NCBI GenBank assembly: GCA_900491605.1 | Contig: UESW01003835.1 | Span: 1,557,937-1,621,936 of the forward strand | Reading direction: 5' to 3' | From: Calamus simplicifolius | Lineage: Eukaryota; Streptophyta; Magnoliopsida; Arecales; Arecaceae | DNA length: 64,000 bases | Shown here: piece after piece, positions 52,501-60,034 of the stretch | How the letters are laid out: every line of letters begins with the position of its first letter | How positions within the stretch are numbered: the first letter of the stretch is position 1 | The notes under the pieces: generated by a model | What the model saw: only the letters and a program-made list of their open reading frames with translations | Told to the model about the DNA's origin: nothing | Databases searched by the model: none | Program-made: the position numbers and the translations under genes

Positions 52501-53233
52501 TCTTGTTCTGAACCAAGACAAGAAGGTCTTTTTAGGACAAAAGGTTGTCTTGTCCTAAACCAAGACAAGGAACCAAGGAGGTCTTATTCAAGGCAAGAGG
52601 CTTTGAAGGATTTTATAAGAGAAAGAAAATTAAAAGGAAAAGAAAGCAAGTTAATTAAAGCATCAATGATCAAAGTTTTGAAGGAGTCAGAGTCTTAAAC
52701 TCAATTCCTATGTGGATCAATATTGGAAGGTGAACACTTGGGTACCTTATGGATATTTCAACATATTAGATTTAACGTTGCAGGCATTCTTCTTATTCTA
52801 CATCCCATATTTACTATTTATTCATTTGATTGTTACCGTTAAGGAGATGTTGGTTATTTAGGATTTCATGCAAATATATTTTATTAAAAAATTATAAAAT
52901 TCACACGCTTCCTCTGCGCTATCAGGCGTGCATGAAAAATCCAACAAAAAATTCATAAAATTCTAAGAAACCGATCTAAGAGCAGCGGGCGTGCGTTCCA
53001 GAGCAAAGAAATCACAGGAACCACAAGGTCTCAAACAGAGACCAATCGTCCCACGAATAAAGAGTAGAAAAGATCTCTAAAAGAAAAGGTGGTATAAGAG
53101 CAAAAAGAGATCGGAAGGTCGGCCAAACCTCGGAGGGGAACTCGGCGCAGAGGCGCTCGCCGAGGAAAATAGCGTTCCGATTCATGAATAGGCGAAGACT
53201 GCTCTGAACCCGATCCACCATTAGGGTTTCCAT
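28604..53233 (-). CDS. CDC27: CDC27/APC3 anaphase-promoting complex subunit (HOBBIT type)
   Basis: Sixteen exons, 5' to 3': 53129-53233, 43630-43702, 43080-43189, 41594-41640, 39665-39762, 37853-38145, 36548-36694, 35247-35484, 34291-34505, 34149-34214, 32594-32712, 30988-31064, 29666-29785, 29287-29506, 28863-29144 and 28604-28654. They give about 753 aa once a one-base deficit in exon 11 is allowed for. N-terminal TPRs (ERLCAEFPSE, LLATCYLRNNQAY, QSRYLFAVSCF) are followed by a variable linker, then C-terminal TPRs (HFELVDYFEADRY, CVMGNCYSLQKDHETALKNF, ALEDFENGIKSYQSAL). The protein ends in MEKLYLPDELED. CDC27 is a dimeric TPR scaffold of the APC/C ubiquitin ligase that binds CDC20/CDH1 coactivators (family knowledge). 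Intron 1 (43703-53128) holds a whole copia element. Exon 11 has 119 nt where 120 fit, which breaks frame at its ...RY(F)D... position. Confidence 0.92.
30427..30450. repeat. poly-C tract (24 nt) in CDC27 intron
   Basis: An unbroken run of 24 C on the + strand, so G on the transcribed-gene sense strand. It follows a CCTCC-rich stretch. Such runs are unstable and error-prone in assembly, so the exact length is uncertain. Confidence 0.9.
32594..32712 (-). other. CDC27: CDC27 exon 11 with one-base frameshift
   Basis: The exon opens GTA GGC AAA ACA CAT TTT, reads into ADRY, then after TAC has TTGATATGG where TTTGATATGG would keep the conserved TPR reading (DMARRVSPYSLEGMDIYS). Neighbouring exons 10 and 12 are both phase 0, so a 120-nt exon is expected. 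The loss falls in a T run, so a sequencing error is as likely as a real mutation. Confidence 0.8.
33585..33950 (+). mobile_element. 5'-truncated RTE-type LINE remnant in CDC27 intron
   Basis: The + strand carries broken coding for the end of a LINE reverse transcriptase protein: MLRWIYG near 33591, then PIEDKIRENRLRWFGHIQRK near 33670-33725. It ends with TAGTTGGGAAAAGGCTTAAATGAG plus GTTGA repeats and a T/A-rich tail. RLRWFGH followed by this 3' tail is characteristic of plant RTE-clade LINEs (family knowledge). Stops and frameshifts show it is dead. It lies antisense to CDC27 in the intron between exons 11 and 10. Confidence 0.75.
38114..39385. repeat. ~633-bp tandem segmental duplication including part of CDC27 exon 6
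   Basis: The block starting ATTAAAACATTCACTAGCATC at 38114 recurs at 38747. Similarity runs on through AGAACTAATT.TTGGAGTTAATTC, the GGTTTGG/GAACC-rich part and TGCCCAACATGAATGTGCATAA. The first copy includes the 5' 32 nt and acceptor of CDC27 exon 6; the second therefore carries a cut-off exon start near 38747-38778 with its own AG acceptor. The copies have diverged at many positions, so the duplication is old. Confidence 0.85.
40529..40559. repeat. poly-G tract (31 nt) in CDC27 intron 4
   Basis: An uninterrupted G run on the + strand, preceded by AGGAAGGA. On the CDC27 sense strand it is C. It can in principle form G-quadruplex or triplex DNA, and its true length is uncertain because such runs are hard to sequence. 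Confidence 0.9.
42097..42240. repeat. 69-bp tandem duplication in CDC27 intron 3
   Basis: Units start at 42097 and 42166 (AGTCTACACTAAGGCATTGT). A partial third start lies at 42235 (AGTCTACACT). The copies differ at about three positions (GACAG/GCCAG, TCTGG/TCCGG, TACTT/TTCTT), so the event is recent relative to the intron. Confidence 0.9.
45551..45574. promoter_or_regulatory. 24-bp perfect palindrome upstream of LTR TATA box
   Basis: The site is a perfect inverted repeat centred on CATCATGATG with GCGCCT/AGGCGC arms. It is followed by a related imperfect stem (CACGCCTCATC...GATGAGGCGTG, 45586-45618). The 3' LTR keeps a mutated version near 52270-52335. Position about 80-100 bp upstream of the TATA box suggests a promoter element; this is inference. 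Confidence 0.7.
45651..45658 (+). promoter_or_regulatory. LTR TATA box
   Basis: TATAAATA follows a C-rich stretch (CCCCGCCTCT) and precedes the leader repeats. The same box is kept in the 3' LTR at 52369-52376. It probably marks the U3/R promoter that would drive the element RNA in the + direction. Confidence 0.7.
46225..46237 (+). other. primer-binding site (initiator tRNA-Met)
   Basis: TGGTATCAGAGCC lies one base after the LTR end. It is the classical plant copia primer site complementary to the 3' end of initiator tRNA-Met, and it fixes the 5' LTR boundary. Confidence 0.92.
46238..47160 (+). other. copia 5' leader before gag
   Basis: This is non-coding leader sequence with a recurring TGTGTACCCA(C/T)AAGG motif at about 46667, 46751, 46834 and 46942. 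Such motif repetition may reflect local duplication. No long frame is present. Confidence 0.6.
47161..47721 (+). pseudogene. copia gag start fused to protease (most of gag deleted)
   Basis: An open frame of 186 codons starts like a copia gag (LRGILDVNKLTGPNY.DWLRNLKI). After about 35 residues it runs into linker and the aspartic protease (SWVLDTGCGSHI, catalytic DTG). The middle and end of gag, including the CCHC zinc knuckle, are absent. The fusion stays in frame. It stops just before the GAG-pre-integrase part, which follows in another frame (HCRLGHISESRLHKLYK, about 47765-47815). Confidence 0.85.
47750..48610 (+). pseudogene. copia integrase remnant
   Basis: Coding similarity continues through GLVHTDVSGPM, YYYFITFTDDLSRYGHVYLL and, in another frame, SPYTPQLNGVAERRN. 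A frame shift lies in the A run near 48101-48109, and another break near 48305-48390. A tail with RSDRCIFVGYPKNNIGY (48484-48540) marks the end of the integrase region. Integrase normally inserts the cDNA into the host genome; this copy is broken. Confidence 0.85.
48900..49670 (+). pseudogene. copia reverse transcriptase remnant
   Basis: The RT reads GCKWVYKRKIG and TYKARLVAKGF in one frame, then WQMNVKTAFLN, IYGLKQASR and the catalytic YVDD (49395-49406) in the 49077-49457 frame. MKDLGEASYILGI follows in another frame from 49475. Frame changes and stops near 49040 and 49457 break it. The YVDD motif itself is intact. Confidence 0.88.
49670..50710 (+). pseudogene. copia RNase H remnant with internal insertion
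   Basis: Coding similarity runs from YMLCTRPDVAYA-like sequence (49720-49770) to SWKS at 49980-49995, and resumes at TEAEYIAVSEAAKKAVWMKKF (50360-50420). It ends in FTKALPQQQFD and LDCMGLK (50632-50690). About 340 bp of unrelated AT-rich sequence separates the two halves where a short KQQ segment is expected. Several frameshifts are also present. Confidence 0.75.
49996..50331. other. apparent insertion within copia RNase H
   Basis: This stretch has no similarity to RNase H, and the surrounding domain continues on either side. It may be a small nested transposon or filler from a repair event. I could not find clear terminal inverted repeats or a target duplication, so the borders are approximate. 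Confidence 0.45.
50713..50723 (+). other. polypurine tract
   Basis: AAGTGGAAGAA directly precedes the 3' LTR. It is the expected plus-strand primer position and supports the LTR boundary at 50724. Confidence 0.75.
50724..52946 (+). repeat. copia 3' LTR (~2.2 kb)
   Basis: Starts TGAAAGAGTTATGCCC and ends ...ATGAAAAATCCAACA. It is colinear with the 5' LTR with scattered substitutions and small indels, including changes that weaken the palindrome near 52270. The last ~45 bp occur again at 54266-54312, next to the second copy of CDC27 exon 1. Confidence 0.93.
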
Positions 53234-53473
53234 CGCTGCTCTCTCTTGCTCTCCCTTCCCTCCGAAATCTCTCTCGGCTTCTTTCTTTTGGGAGGGACGA
53301 GCGAGGAGGGAGAAGCCAAGCCAAGGGCTGCTGCTTTGAACAAAAGGCGGAGGCGTGGGATTGGTGAGCCCTTTCCCGAATTCAAATCGATTTAAAATGG
53401 CCCGATCGAGAGCAGCAGTTCTGGACCGTCTGATCGTTGGAGTTCGTTCCGTAGGAGAATATGATGACCGTTG
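52904..53473 (-). repeat. exon-1 duplication unit, copy A (intact exon)
   Basis: Holds the end of the copia LTR, the start of CDC27 intron 1, the intact exon 1 and about 240 bp of upstream sequence. It ends abruptly at the N at 53474. Copy B matches it at an offset of about 1367-1370 bp. Differences include a 6-bp repeat (CCAAGC) near 53322 and several single-base changes. Confidence 0.9.
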
Positions 53474-53474
53474 N
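53474..53474. other. single ambiguous base (N) at a sequence junction
   Basis: The only N noticed in the window. It falls exactly where copy A of the exon-1 unit ends and gypsy-like DNA begins, which suggests a contig join or an unresolved base at a breakpoint. Confidence 0.95.
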
Positions 53475-54265
53475 AGTCCCATTGCGCCCATAAAAAATGA
53501 GCTAACTAATATGATCCTACGGGCCGAGCAACCCATAGCTCGGCTCCCCCGAGCTTCCCATAGCTCGACCTCATGCGCATCCATAGCTCGGCTTCCCGAG
53601 CCTCGGCTTCCTCGAGCTTCCCATAGCTCGGCCTCCCCGAGCTCTCATAGCTCGGCTCCCTGAGCATTCCATGACTCGATACTCACCTCCGTGGAACCCG
53701 ACGCGGGAGAGCCTAGGCCTATCTAATAAAATCCAAACAAAGAATCATATTGAGGAGTAGTCTAGGATCTAGATAACGGCCTAGGACCTACGCACTCATC
53801 AGATCTCAAGCCATCAGGAGGCTCTCCCAACCGTCGATCCTTTAACAAACAAAATACAGATCCCACCGGCTTCATAACAGCTTGATTCGAATCTCAACAA
53901 CCTTCGAACCTTCCAGAAGGCGCTCAAGATCCAGGTGATTGCCTATAAATGCAACATTCCCAGATTCTTTTAGGTATGCGCTCACAGCCCCTAGCTCACT
54001 CTCACTCCCACTCACTCTCTCTCTCTCCACTACTTGTCGGTGCTCCTCTGGAGCTCCCGATTGGTCACCCTGGAAGGACTTCTCAGAGAGATCCTTCTCT
54101 CCATTTTTGTTGATCGTCGATCCCCGCTGACTTGAGCATCGGAGGGTCTTCCACGGAGGTCATCCCCAACGCTTCTTGTGTGAGGACTTCTATGCAGGTC
54201 ACCCAGGAGGAAGCTCAGATCATGAGACCGGCCCGCCCGAGTTGGAGGACAGATCCTAGTGGCAA
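53475..54265 (+). mobile_element. gypsy-like LTR fragment between the exon-1 copies
   Basis: The segment has repeated CCATAGCTCGGC/TCCCCGAGC words (53530-53670), a TATAAATG box near 53944, a CTCACTCTCACTC leader and CTGACTTGAGCATCGGAGGG (54128-54147). That last motif is common in plant Ty3/gypsy LTRs. It ends in ...TGGCAACA. No coding part of a gypsy element follows, so it is a solo or truncated LTR. The left end is lost at the N. Confidence 0.65.
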
Positions 54266-54840
54266 CAAAAATCCACGCTTCCTCTGAGCTATCAGGCGTG
54301 CATGAAAAATCCAACAAAAAATTCATAAAATTCTAAGAAACCGATCTAAGAGCAGCGGGCGTGCGTTCCAGAGCAAGAAATCACAGGAACCACAGGGTCT
54401 CAAACAGAGACCAATCGTCCCACGAACAAAGAGTAGAAAAGATCTCGAAAAGAAAAGGGGTATAAGAGCAAAAGAGATCGGAAGGTCGGCCAAAACCTCG
54501 GAGGGGAACTCGGCGCAGAGGCGCTCGCCGAGGAAAATAGCGTTCCGATTCATGAATAGGCGAAGACTGCTCTGAACCGATCCACCATTAGGGTTTCCAT
54601 CGCTGCTCTCTCTCGCTCTCCCTTCCCTCCGAAATCTCTCTCGGCTTCTTTCTTTTGGGAGGGACGAGCGAGGAGGGAGAAGCCAAGGGCTGCTGCTTTG
54701 AACGAAAGGCGGAGGCGTGGGATTCCGATGGTGAGCCCTTTCCCGAATTCAAATCGATTTAAAATGGCCCGATCGAGAGCAGCAGTTCTGGACCGTCTGA
54801 TCGTTGGAGTTCGTTCCGTCGGAGAATATGATGACCGTTG
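54266..54840 (-). repeat. exon-1 duplication unit, copy B
   Basis: Second copy of the unit at 52904-53473, again including about 45 bp of copia LTR end. Unlike copy A, it runs smoothly into unique upstream DNA (54841 on). That suggests copy B carries the original promoter side and copy A the original gene side. Confidence 0.9.
54497..54600 (-). pseudogene. CDC27: duplicate CDC27 first exon, frameshifted
   Basis: Starts at the ATG complementary to 54598-54600 and reads METLMVDR, then loses one C relative to copy A (GATCGGTTC versus GATCGGGTTC). The frame runs FRAVFAYS and stops. Length to the donor is 104 nt against 105 in copy A. The rest of the exon sequence is preserved. The lost base is in a short G/C run, so a sequencing error must be considered. 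Confidence 0.85.
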
Positions 54841-55560
54841 GATTGGAGATCCGGCGCTTACGAACCGTTGATCGTGGCTACGGAGATGGGAACGTTGGGT
54901 TCTTTTCCCTCTTTTTTTTTCGCCTCCTTGAATTGTTTCAAATTTTTCATTTAACAATAAAATTGATAAGGGATAGTAAGAAATAAAAATTAAAAAAAAA
55001 TTGTAAATTGATAAGATAGTCCAAATATAAGTTCATCTTCCCTTGTTAACCGTTTGCTCCAAAATGGTTTTGATCGTCCTAAAAGCATTGCTTGTGTTAC
55101 AACTAAAAAAAGCACTTTATAATTATCTACCCTAAAAGTTTTCTTTTTAAAAATAACAATGAAACGCTTTGGGTAGAATTTTGCCTCTCCTATCTCCATC
55201 TTTCTATATTAAGGCAATAATTTTAGTCTCTATCTAACCTGGTCTCATTGCTCCACCCTATTTAATTTTTAAAAAAATATATTTTAAAATTTTAAATATT
55301 TAAAAATTAGAAAAAGCTTAGCATATAAATTTGAGGATGTTATATATACTAACCTCGCTCCAATCCACCTATAAGATTTTTAATTTTTCTTAAAATCTAA
55401 AGTTGTTTAATGCTTGAAGATTTTAGTGCGATTGGAGCATATTGGAAAGGATCTCAATTTGATGATGGTAAAACTGCCATCTATTTCTCTTAACCTTTAA
55501 TAATACTTAATAATTAATAGTAAAAAGAAATGTACTAATAATAAGAAATGGTACTTTATT
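54841..55560. promoter_or_regulatory. CDC27 upstream region; AT-rich, no gene
   Basis: Unique DNA upstream of exon-1 copy B. It begins GC-moderate (to about 54900) and then becomes AT-rich. If the duplication is real, the native CDC27 promoter should be at its left end. No coding region was recognised. Confidence 0.45.
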
Positions 55561-57060
55561 AGTGATGGCGTCAAGACACCTTCCTCGAACGTCGGGGATG
55601 ACGGACGTCTCCCTCCTCGAAATCCTGCAAGAAAAGTCCCCGGGGACCGATGGCGCCGGTGGGGACCCTCCGACGATCAAGTCAGTTGCTTGGGCTCAGA
55701 CAAAGAACCGCTCCAGCGAAGAGAGCTGAGGCGGTTAGGATTTTTGCTGGGAGGAAGAAAGTTCAGAAAAAACCAGAGTTCAGATCCCACTTACAGTCTG
55801 AGCATGTGCCTTTTATACCTGTCTGGATATCCCAACTTGGCTTTGGAAGATCTCCATCGTACCGTTGATACGTGTGGTATTACATGTGTCCGATAGCCGT
55901 GTAGGCGTTCAGTGTACGCCGCCGGTTGATATGACTAGGCACCATTGCTGGAGGTAGCGAGCCGTACGTCGTAGCGAGGCATGGTGGAGCACAAGGACAT
56001 GCAACGCGCCAAACACCGTTATGAGGCATGGCCCTCCGTAACGGGGCACAATCACGGGAGTACCGAATGGTACGCCGTGGAAGGGCATGGTTAAGCACAG
56101 GGGCATGCAACGCGCCAAACATCGTTATGAGGCATGGCCCCCCGTAATGGGGCACAACCATGGGAGTACCGAATGGTACGTCGTGGCCAGGCATGGCCAT
56201 GCGCTGAAAATCATGTGTAAGTCCCGTGCAACCTGATAGTTATTGTTTTCCTTGGCAGCCAAGTCGCATGCTAATCGCCGATGACCCCACTCTCCGACCC
56301 CGAGGGGGTACCGGGGGTGGGGGAATGACAGTGTACCCCGAGACCGGTGGGGGCCCCGGGGTTAGAGATGGTGACCCTACCCCCCGACCCGAGGGGGTAC
56401 CGGGGGTAGGGGAATGACAGTGCACCCCGAGACCGGTGGAGGCCTCGGGGTTAAGAAATGATGACCCTACCCCCGACCCCGAGGGGTACCGGGGGTAGGG
56501 AATGACAGTGCGCCCTGAGACCGATGGGGGCCTCGGGTTAAGAAATGATGACCCTACCCCCAACCCCGAGGGGATACCGGGGGTAGGGGAATGACAGTGC
56601 GCCCCGAGACCGTGGGGGCCTCGGGGTTAAGAAATGATGACCCTACCCCCGACCCCGAGGGGGTACCGGGGTGGTAGGGGAATGACAGTCCTCCCCGAGA
56701 CCGGCGGGGGCTCGGGGTTAAGAAATGATGACCCTACCCCCGACCCCGAGGGGGTACGGGGGTAGGGGAATGACAGTGCACCCCGAGACCGGTGGGGTCC
56801 TCGGGGTTAAGAAATGATGATCCTACCCCCGACCCGAGGGGGTACCGGGGGTAGGGGAATGACAGTGCACCCCGAGACCGGGGGGCCTCGGGGTTAAGAA
56901 ATGATGATCCTACCCCCGATCCCGAGGGGTACCGGGGGTGGGAATGACAGTGCCCCCGAGACCGGTGGGGCCTCGGGGTTAAGAAATGATGATCCTACCC
57001 CCGACCCCGAGGGGATACCGGGGGTAGGGGGAATGACGGTGACCGCCGTTACCTTTTCTG
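55561..57060. mobile_element. GC-rich LTR-like block with internal repeats
   Basis: The start (GGCGTCAAGACACCTTCCTC, then GGGGACCCTCCGACGATCAAGTCAG near 55659-55683) resembles the leader part of plant gypsy LTRs. A ~106-bp direct repeat follows (55965-56215; ATGCAACGCGCCAAACA at about 55999 and 56105), then a minisatellite. Sharp composition changes at both ends suggest a transposon-derived insertion. No reverse transcriptase was found. Confidence 0.5.
56283..57040. repeat. ~88-bp GC-rich minisatellite, about 8.5 copies
   Basis: Unit starts (GACCCTACCCCCGACC or GATCCTAC variants) are at about 56283, 56373, 56463, 56550, 56639, 56730, 56819, 56907 and 56991, a spacing of 84-91 bp. Each unit holds GGTACCGGGGGTAGGG, AATGACAGTG, CCCCGAGACCGG and TCGGGGTTAAGAAATGAT. 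Units differ mostly by one- or two-base changes in G or C runs. G runs on both strands could form quadruplexes. Confidence 0.93.
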
Positions 57061-57699
57061 ACGACGCTGGGATCAGTCATATCAATTATGATTTTTTTTA
57101 AAGGAATCCATTAAGAGACATGTCAATTGTTTTGTTGTATATTAATTGCTTTATCTAGGATTACTTACGGGTTCTAGTTGCTAAATATATTCTTCATCTT
57201 GCATTTGTAATGAGAAAGAAATAGCACATGGCGTTTAGGGTGAAATAAATTTTCTCTCATATAAAAAGTGGAATATTTAACTTTTTTTAAAATAAAAATT
57301 TATATATCAAAGAAGGCATGAGCTAGAGTATTCAAAATCAATAATTAGCTAAATAAGAGAGCAACCCCGTGATGTGTAAACTTTCTATCCAAAGGCATAT
57401 TAAATAATCACAATGACCTCTAGTAGTTTTATGTTGGTGATATTTTAAATATTTGAATAAAATTTGAATTGATAAATTATTCTCCATATATATCGCGCGT
57501 GTGTAAATAATGATTTTAGATATTTTCTTCTAAGAAGTAGACTTAGTTATATTTAAATGTAACCAAGTCCAAATCCAATTATCTTTTCATTCTTAGATCC
57601 ATACAATTACGAATCTCAATAATAAAAAATGAGTAGATTTTGAATTTGATTACATTCTAATATAGTTAAAGTCTACCTTTTCTTTTATATATATCATGA

Positions 57700-58195
57700 C
57701 TATAATTAATGAATGAAGGTGCCAACTTATCAAGTTGATAGAGATTTTTGTAGATGCATCAATAACTTGGGATTAAATCTCGCTTTTATGAGAATTGAAG
57801 GGTTAAGCATATCAAGGGTATGCTAATATCTGGTCTCAATCTATCGAAGTTACCTTTTCTTACATCTATTGAAGTTACTGCTGCTTGGTATGCTCTAATG
57901 TCTGATCTGAATCTGATATCTTCTTTCTATCTCTAATGTCTGGTCTCAACCTGATATCTTCTTTCTAAGAACATGCTGCAGCTGATAATATTCTGGAAGG
58001 TGACTCCGCCATCATGGTGGCCTGAATCAATGGCTTTCTAGGAAGTCATCATCCAAAATTGAGAGTTCTTTGTACCATCAAATTATGTAGCGTCCTCTCT
58101 ACGTCAAGCGTATCGTAGACCAATGCCTTCCCATTGGCTTTGTGTTCCATACTTACTGCTGATGCCATACATAGGGACTCGGTTTGTAAGTATTA
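57700..58195 (+). mobile_element. LINE (L1-type) RNase H remnant
   Basis: Broken + strand coding reads LEGDSAIMVA, a stop, then INGFLGSHHPKLR (about 57993-58060), and later ADAIHRDSVC near 58160. This resembles the RNase H end found in plant L1 LINEs and LINE-derived proteins. Stops and frame changes show it is dead. There is no recognisable reverse transcriptase upstream. Confidence 0.45.
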
Positions 58196-60034
58196 TAATT
58201 CTAATAGAAACTATGCAAGTAAATGACTTCTATCTAACGCAGGAACAAATGTGTGAGTTTTTAAACTTTTACATTACATAGGCGTAAATTGATTTACAGC
58301 CAAGCGATTGCACCATTACCTTATATGGAGGGAATTTCAGAATCAATTAGCTTTAGCAAATCCTAAATCACACCATTAAATTTTTTGTGGCCCTTAATCA
58401 CATTTAAAATAAAGAATTTCAAGAATTCTTGATAGCGATATTTTTTTTACCAATTATCTTTAAGTTTCGGTCCTTTCTCCTTAAATTTATTTAAAACATA
58501 ACACTGCAGCACTTTAGTCCCTAAAAAAAAAAAAAAATCTCTGATTCATAACAAAACACCGCCCATTGTCACAGTCAAGATTATATGAAATACGAATATG
58601 AAAACCTATCAAATCCTCCATTTCAAATGGTACCCAAAAAAATTTAAGCATGCTAGCTAGTTGGAGGTTTATTATGTATGTATTGGAGGCACTCTTTTGC
58701 GTATAGTAAAATTTTTATTATATATAATGAGAAGACAGCTGTGTACAAACTAATCTTTCTTATAGACAATAAGAAGATAATTGCAAATAGTGAGAAGATA
58801 ACCATGCAGACACTTCTTTTTATTGTATACAGCAAGCAGACTACTGCTCAAATCAACTCAGCTCATCTAAGCCTTTTCCCAACATGAATTTGCTTATGTT
58901 TTAAGACTTCTGACGGAGTTTTACGCCGATTGCCAGCTGCCTAATGCAACCCTCTTCCTTTATCTGAATTTGGAACCAGTCTTGGCAGAGTTACAAGCAG
59001 GCTATTACATGCAATATAAATATAATTATGTAAGCTAATCTTTATTGTACACTGAAGGTATTCATTAAGTGCAACGAGATCTTTACTTAGTATCTAAATC
59101 TTAACAGATGTGTGTTTTTTTTTTTGCTATACGTTGTTTAACAATTTTTGCGTGGACAATTGATGCGGTCTTGAAGGGGTCAAGCGTGCGAAGGGAACTG
59201 CAGATGACTTCTGCTAATCCTATGACTTGTTGAAAGGTGCATGGGAACAGACTGTGAGGCCACGATGAGACTAAGTTGATTCACTGCTGTCTCAGATTGG
59301 GCTAGTCCATCTTTGTTGCAATAGAAGACGAGTTATATTGCTTTAATTCGGTGGCATGGCTGCTAAAAATTGAATCTTCTGGTGCACAAGAACAACTTGG
59401 ACAAGCAAAAACTGCAGATCGTCTAGGTTTTCAGTGAGTGGTTTCGAGCTGGATTACTGCTGGAAGGGGCATCGGGAACATGGTGGCTAAGAGATGGAGG
59501 GAAAAGAGATTGAGATGGAGTAAAGAAACCCTGGACATCCTATGCCCTAAAAGATAAGATCATTTTAGTCATAAAAACAGGCATACATTATCCTGTAAAG
59601 TTTTATGACAACTTTTTTAATGTCCACTGGACAAAGTACGATGAGTCGATCGCATTTGAAATTGAAAGTAAAAAAGATCCAACTGAAGTTTTCACAGAGA
59701 ATGGGGGCTAAGTTCAGGGGGCATCATGTAATTTTTTTTGCATGATTAAATTTGAAGCATCTTCTGTTTAGTTTTAGCAAGCAACTTAACTAAGCTTAAG
59801 TATGCATTTCCGTAGCCATAACCAACACAAAAACCCTATCCAATCATCAAAAATCAACCATACTTCAAACAATCTAAAATAGTACATAATATTGGATGAA
59901 TATAAAAACCCATTGATGAAACAAAAAAAAAACCCATACATGAAAGGAGATAATAGAAGCTGGTGTTAATGTTTAATTTGCCATCCAAATATCAACTCCG
60001 AAGAGAGGCTATGAGTGTTCAAAGCACATTACAA
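58196..60034. other. intergenic DNA downstream of MED18
   Basis: AT-rich with no recognised gene. Around 58715-58805 short words (AATGAGAAGA, AATAAGAAGATAA, AGTGAGAAGATAA) recur every 35-40 bp, a weak local repeat. The right end should hold the MED18 3' UTR. I see nothing else. Confidence 0.5.

Larger units (their letters stand above)
44005..52946 (+). mobile_element. Ty1/copia LTR retrotransposon, degenerate, in CDC27 intron 1
   Basis: Two long direct repeats (LTRs) bound 4.5 kb of internal DNA. Both LTRs run TG...CA, and AAAAA flanks both ends (44000-44004 and 52947-52951), a plausible 5-bp target duplication in a low-complexity site. The order protease, integrase, reverse transcriptase, RNase H makes it copia, not gypsy. 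It lies in sense opposite to CDC27. Most of gag is missing, and pol is broken by several stops and frameshifts, so it cannot move by itself. The LTRs differ at scattered sites, so insertion is not very recent. Confidence 0.93.

Noticed and set aside
55650..55896. Two overlapping + strand frames rich in Arg and Lys
   Set aside because: They lie in LTR-like, repeat-bearing DNA and show no domain; more likely non-coding transposon sequence.
55880..56563. Proline/cysteine-rich minus-strand frames over the repeat block
   Set aside because: They are translations of the 106-bp and 88-bp tandem repeats and change frame from unit to unit.
56283..57040. CRISPR-like array
   Set aside because: Units are contiguous, have no unique spacers and lie in plant DNA; this is a minisatellite.
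58653..58887. Overlapping frames on both strands at 58.7 kb
   Set aside because: They arise from a weak local AT-rich repeat; the hydrophobic appearance of the minus frame follows from composition.
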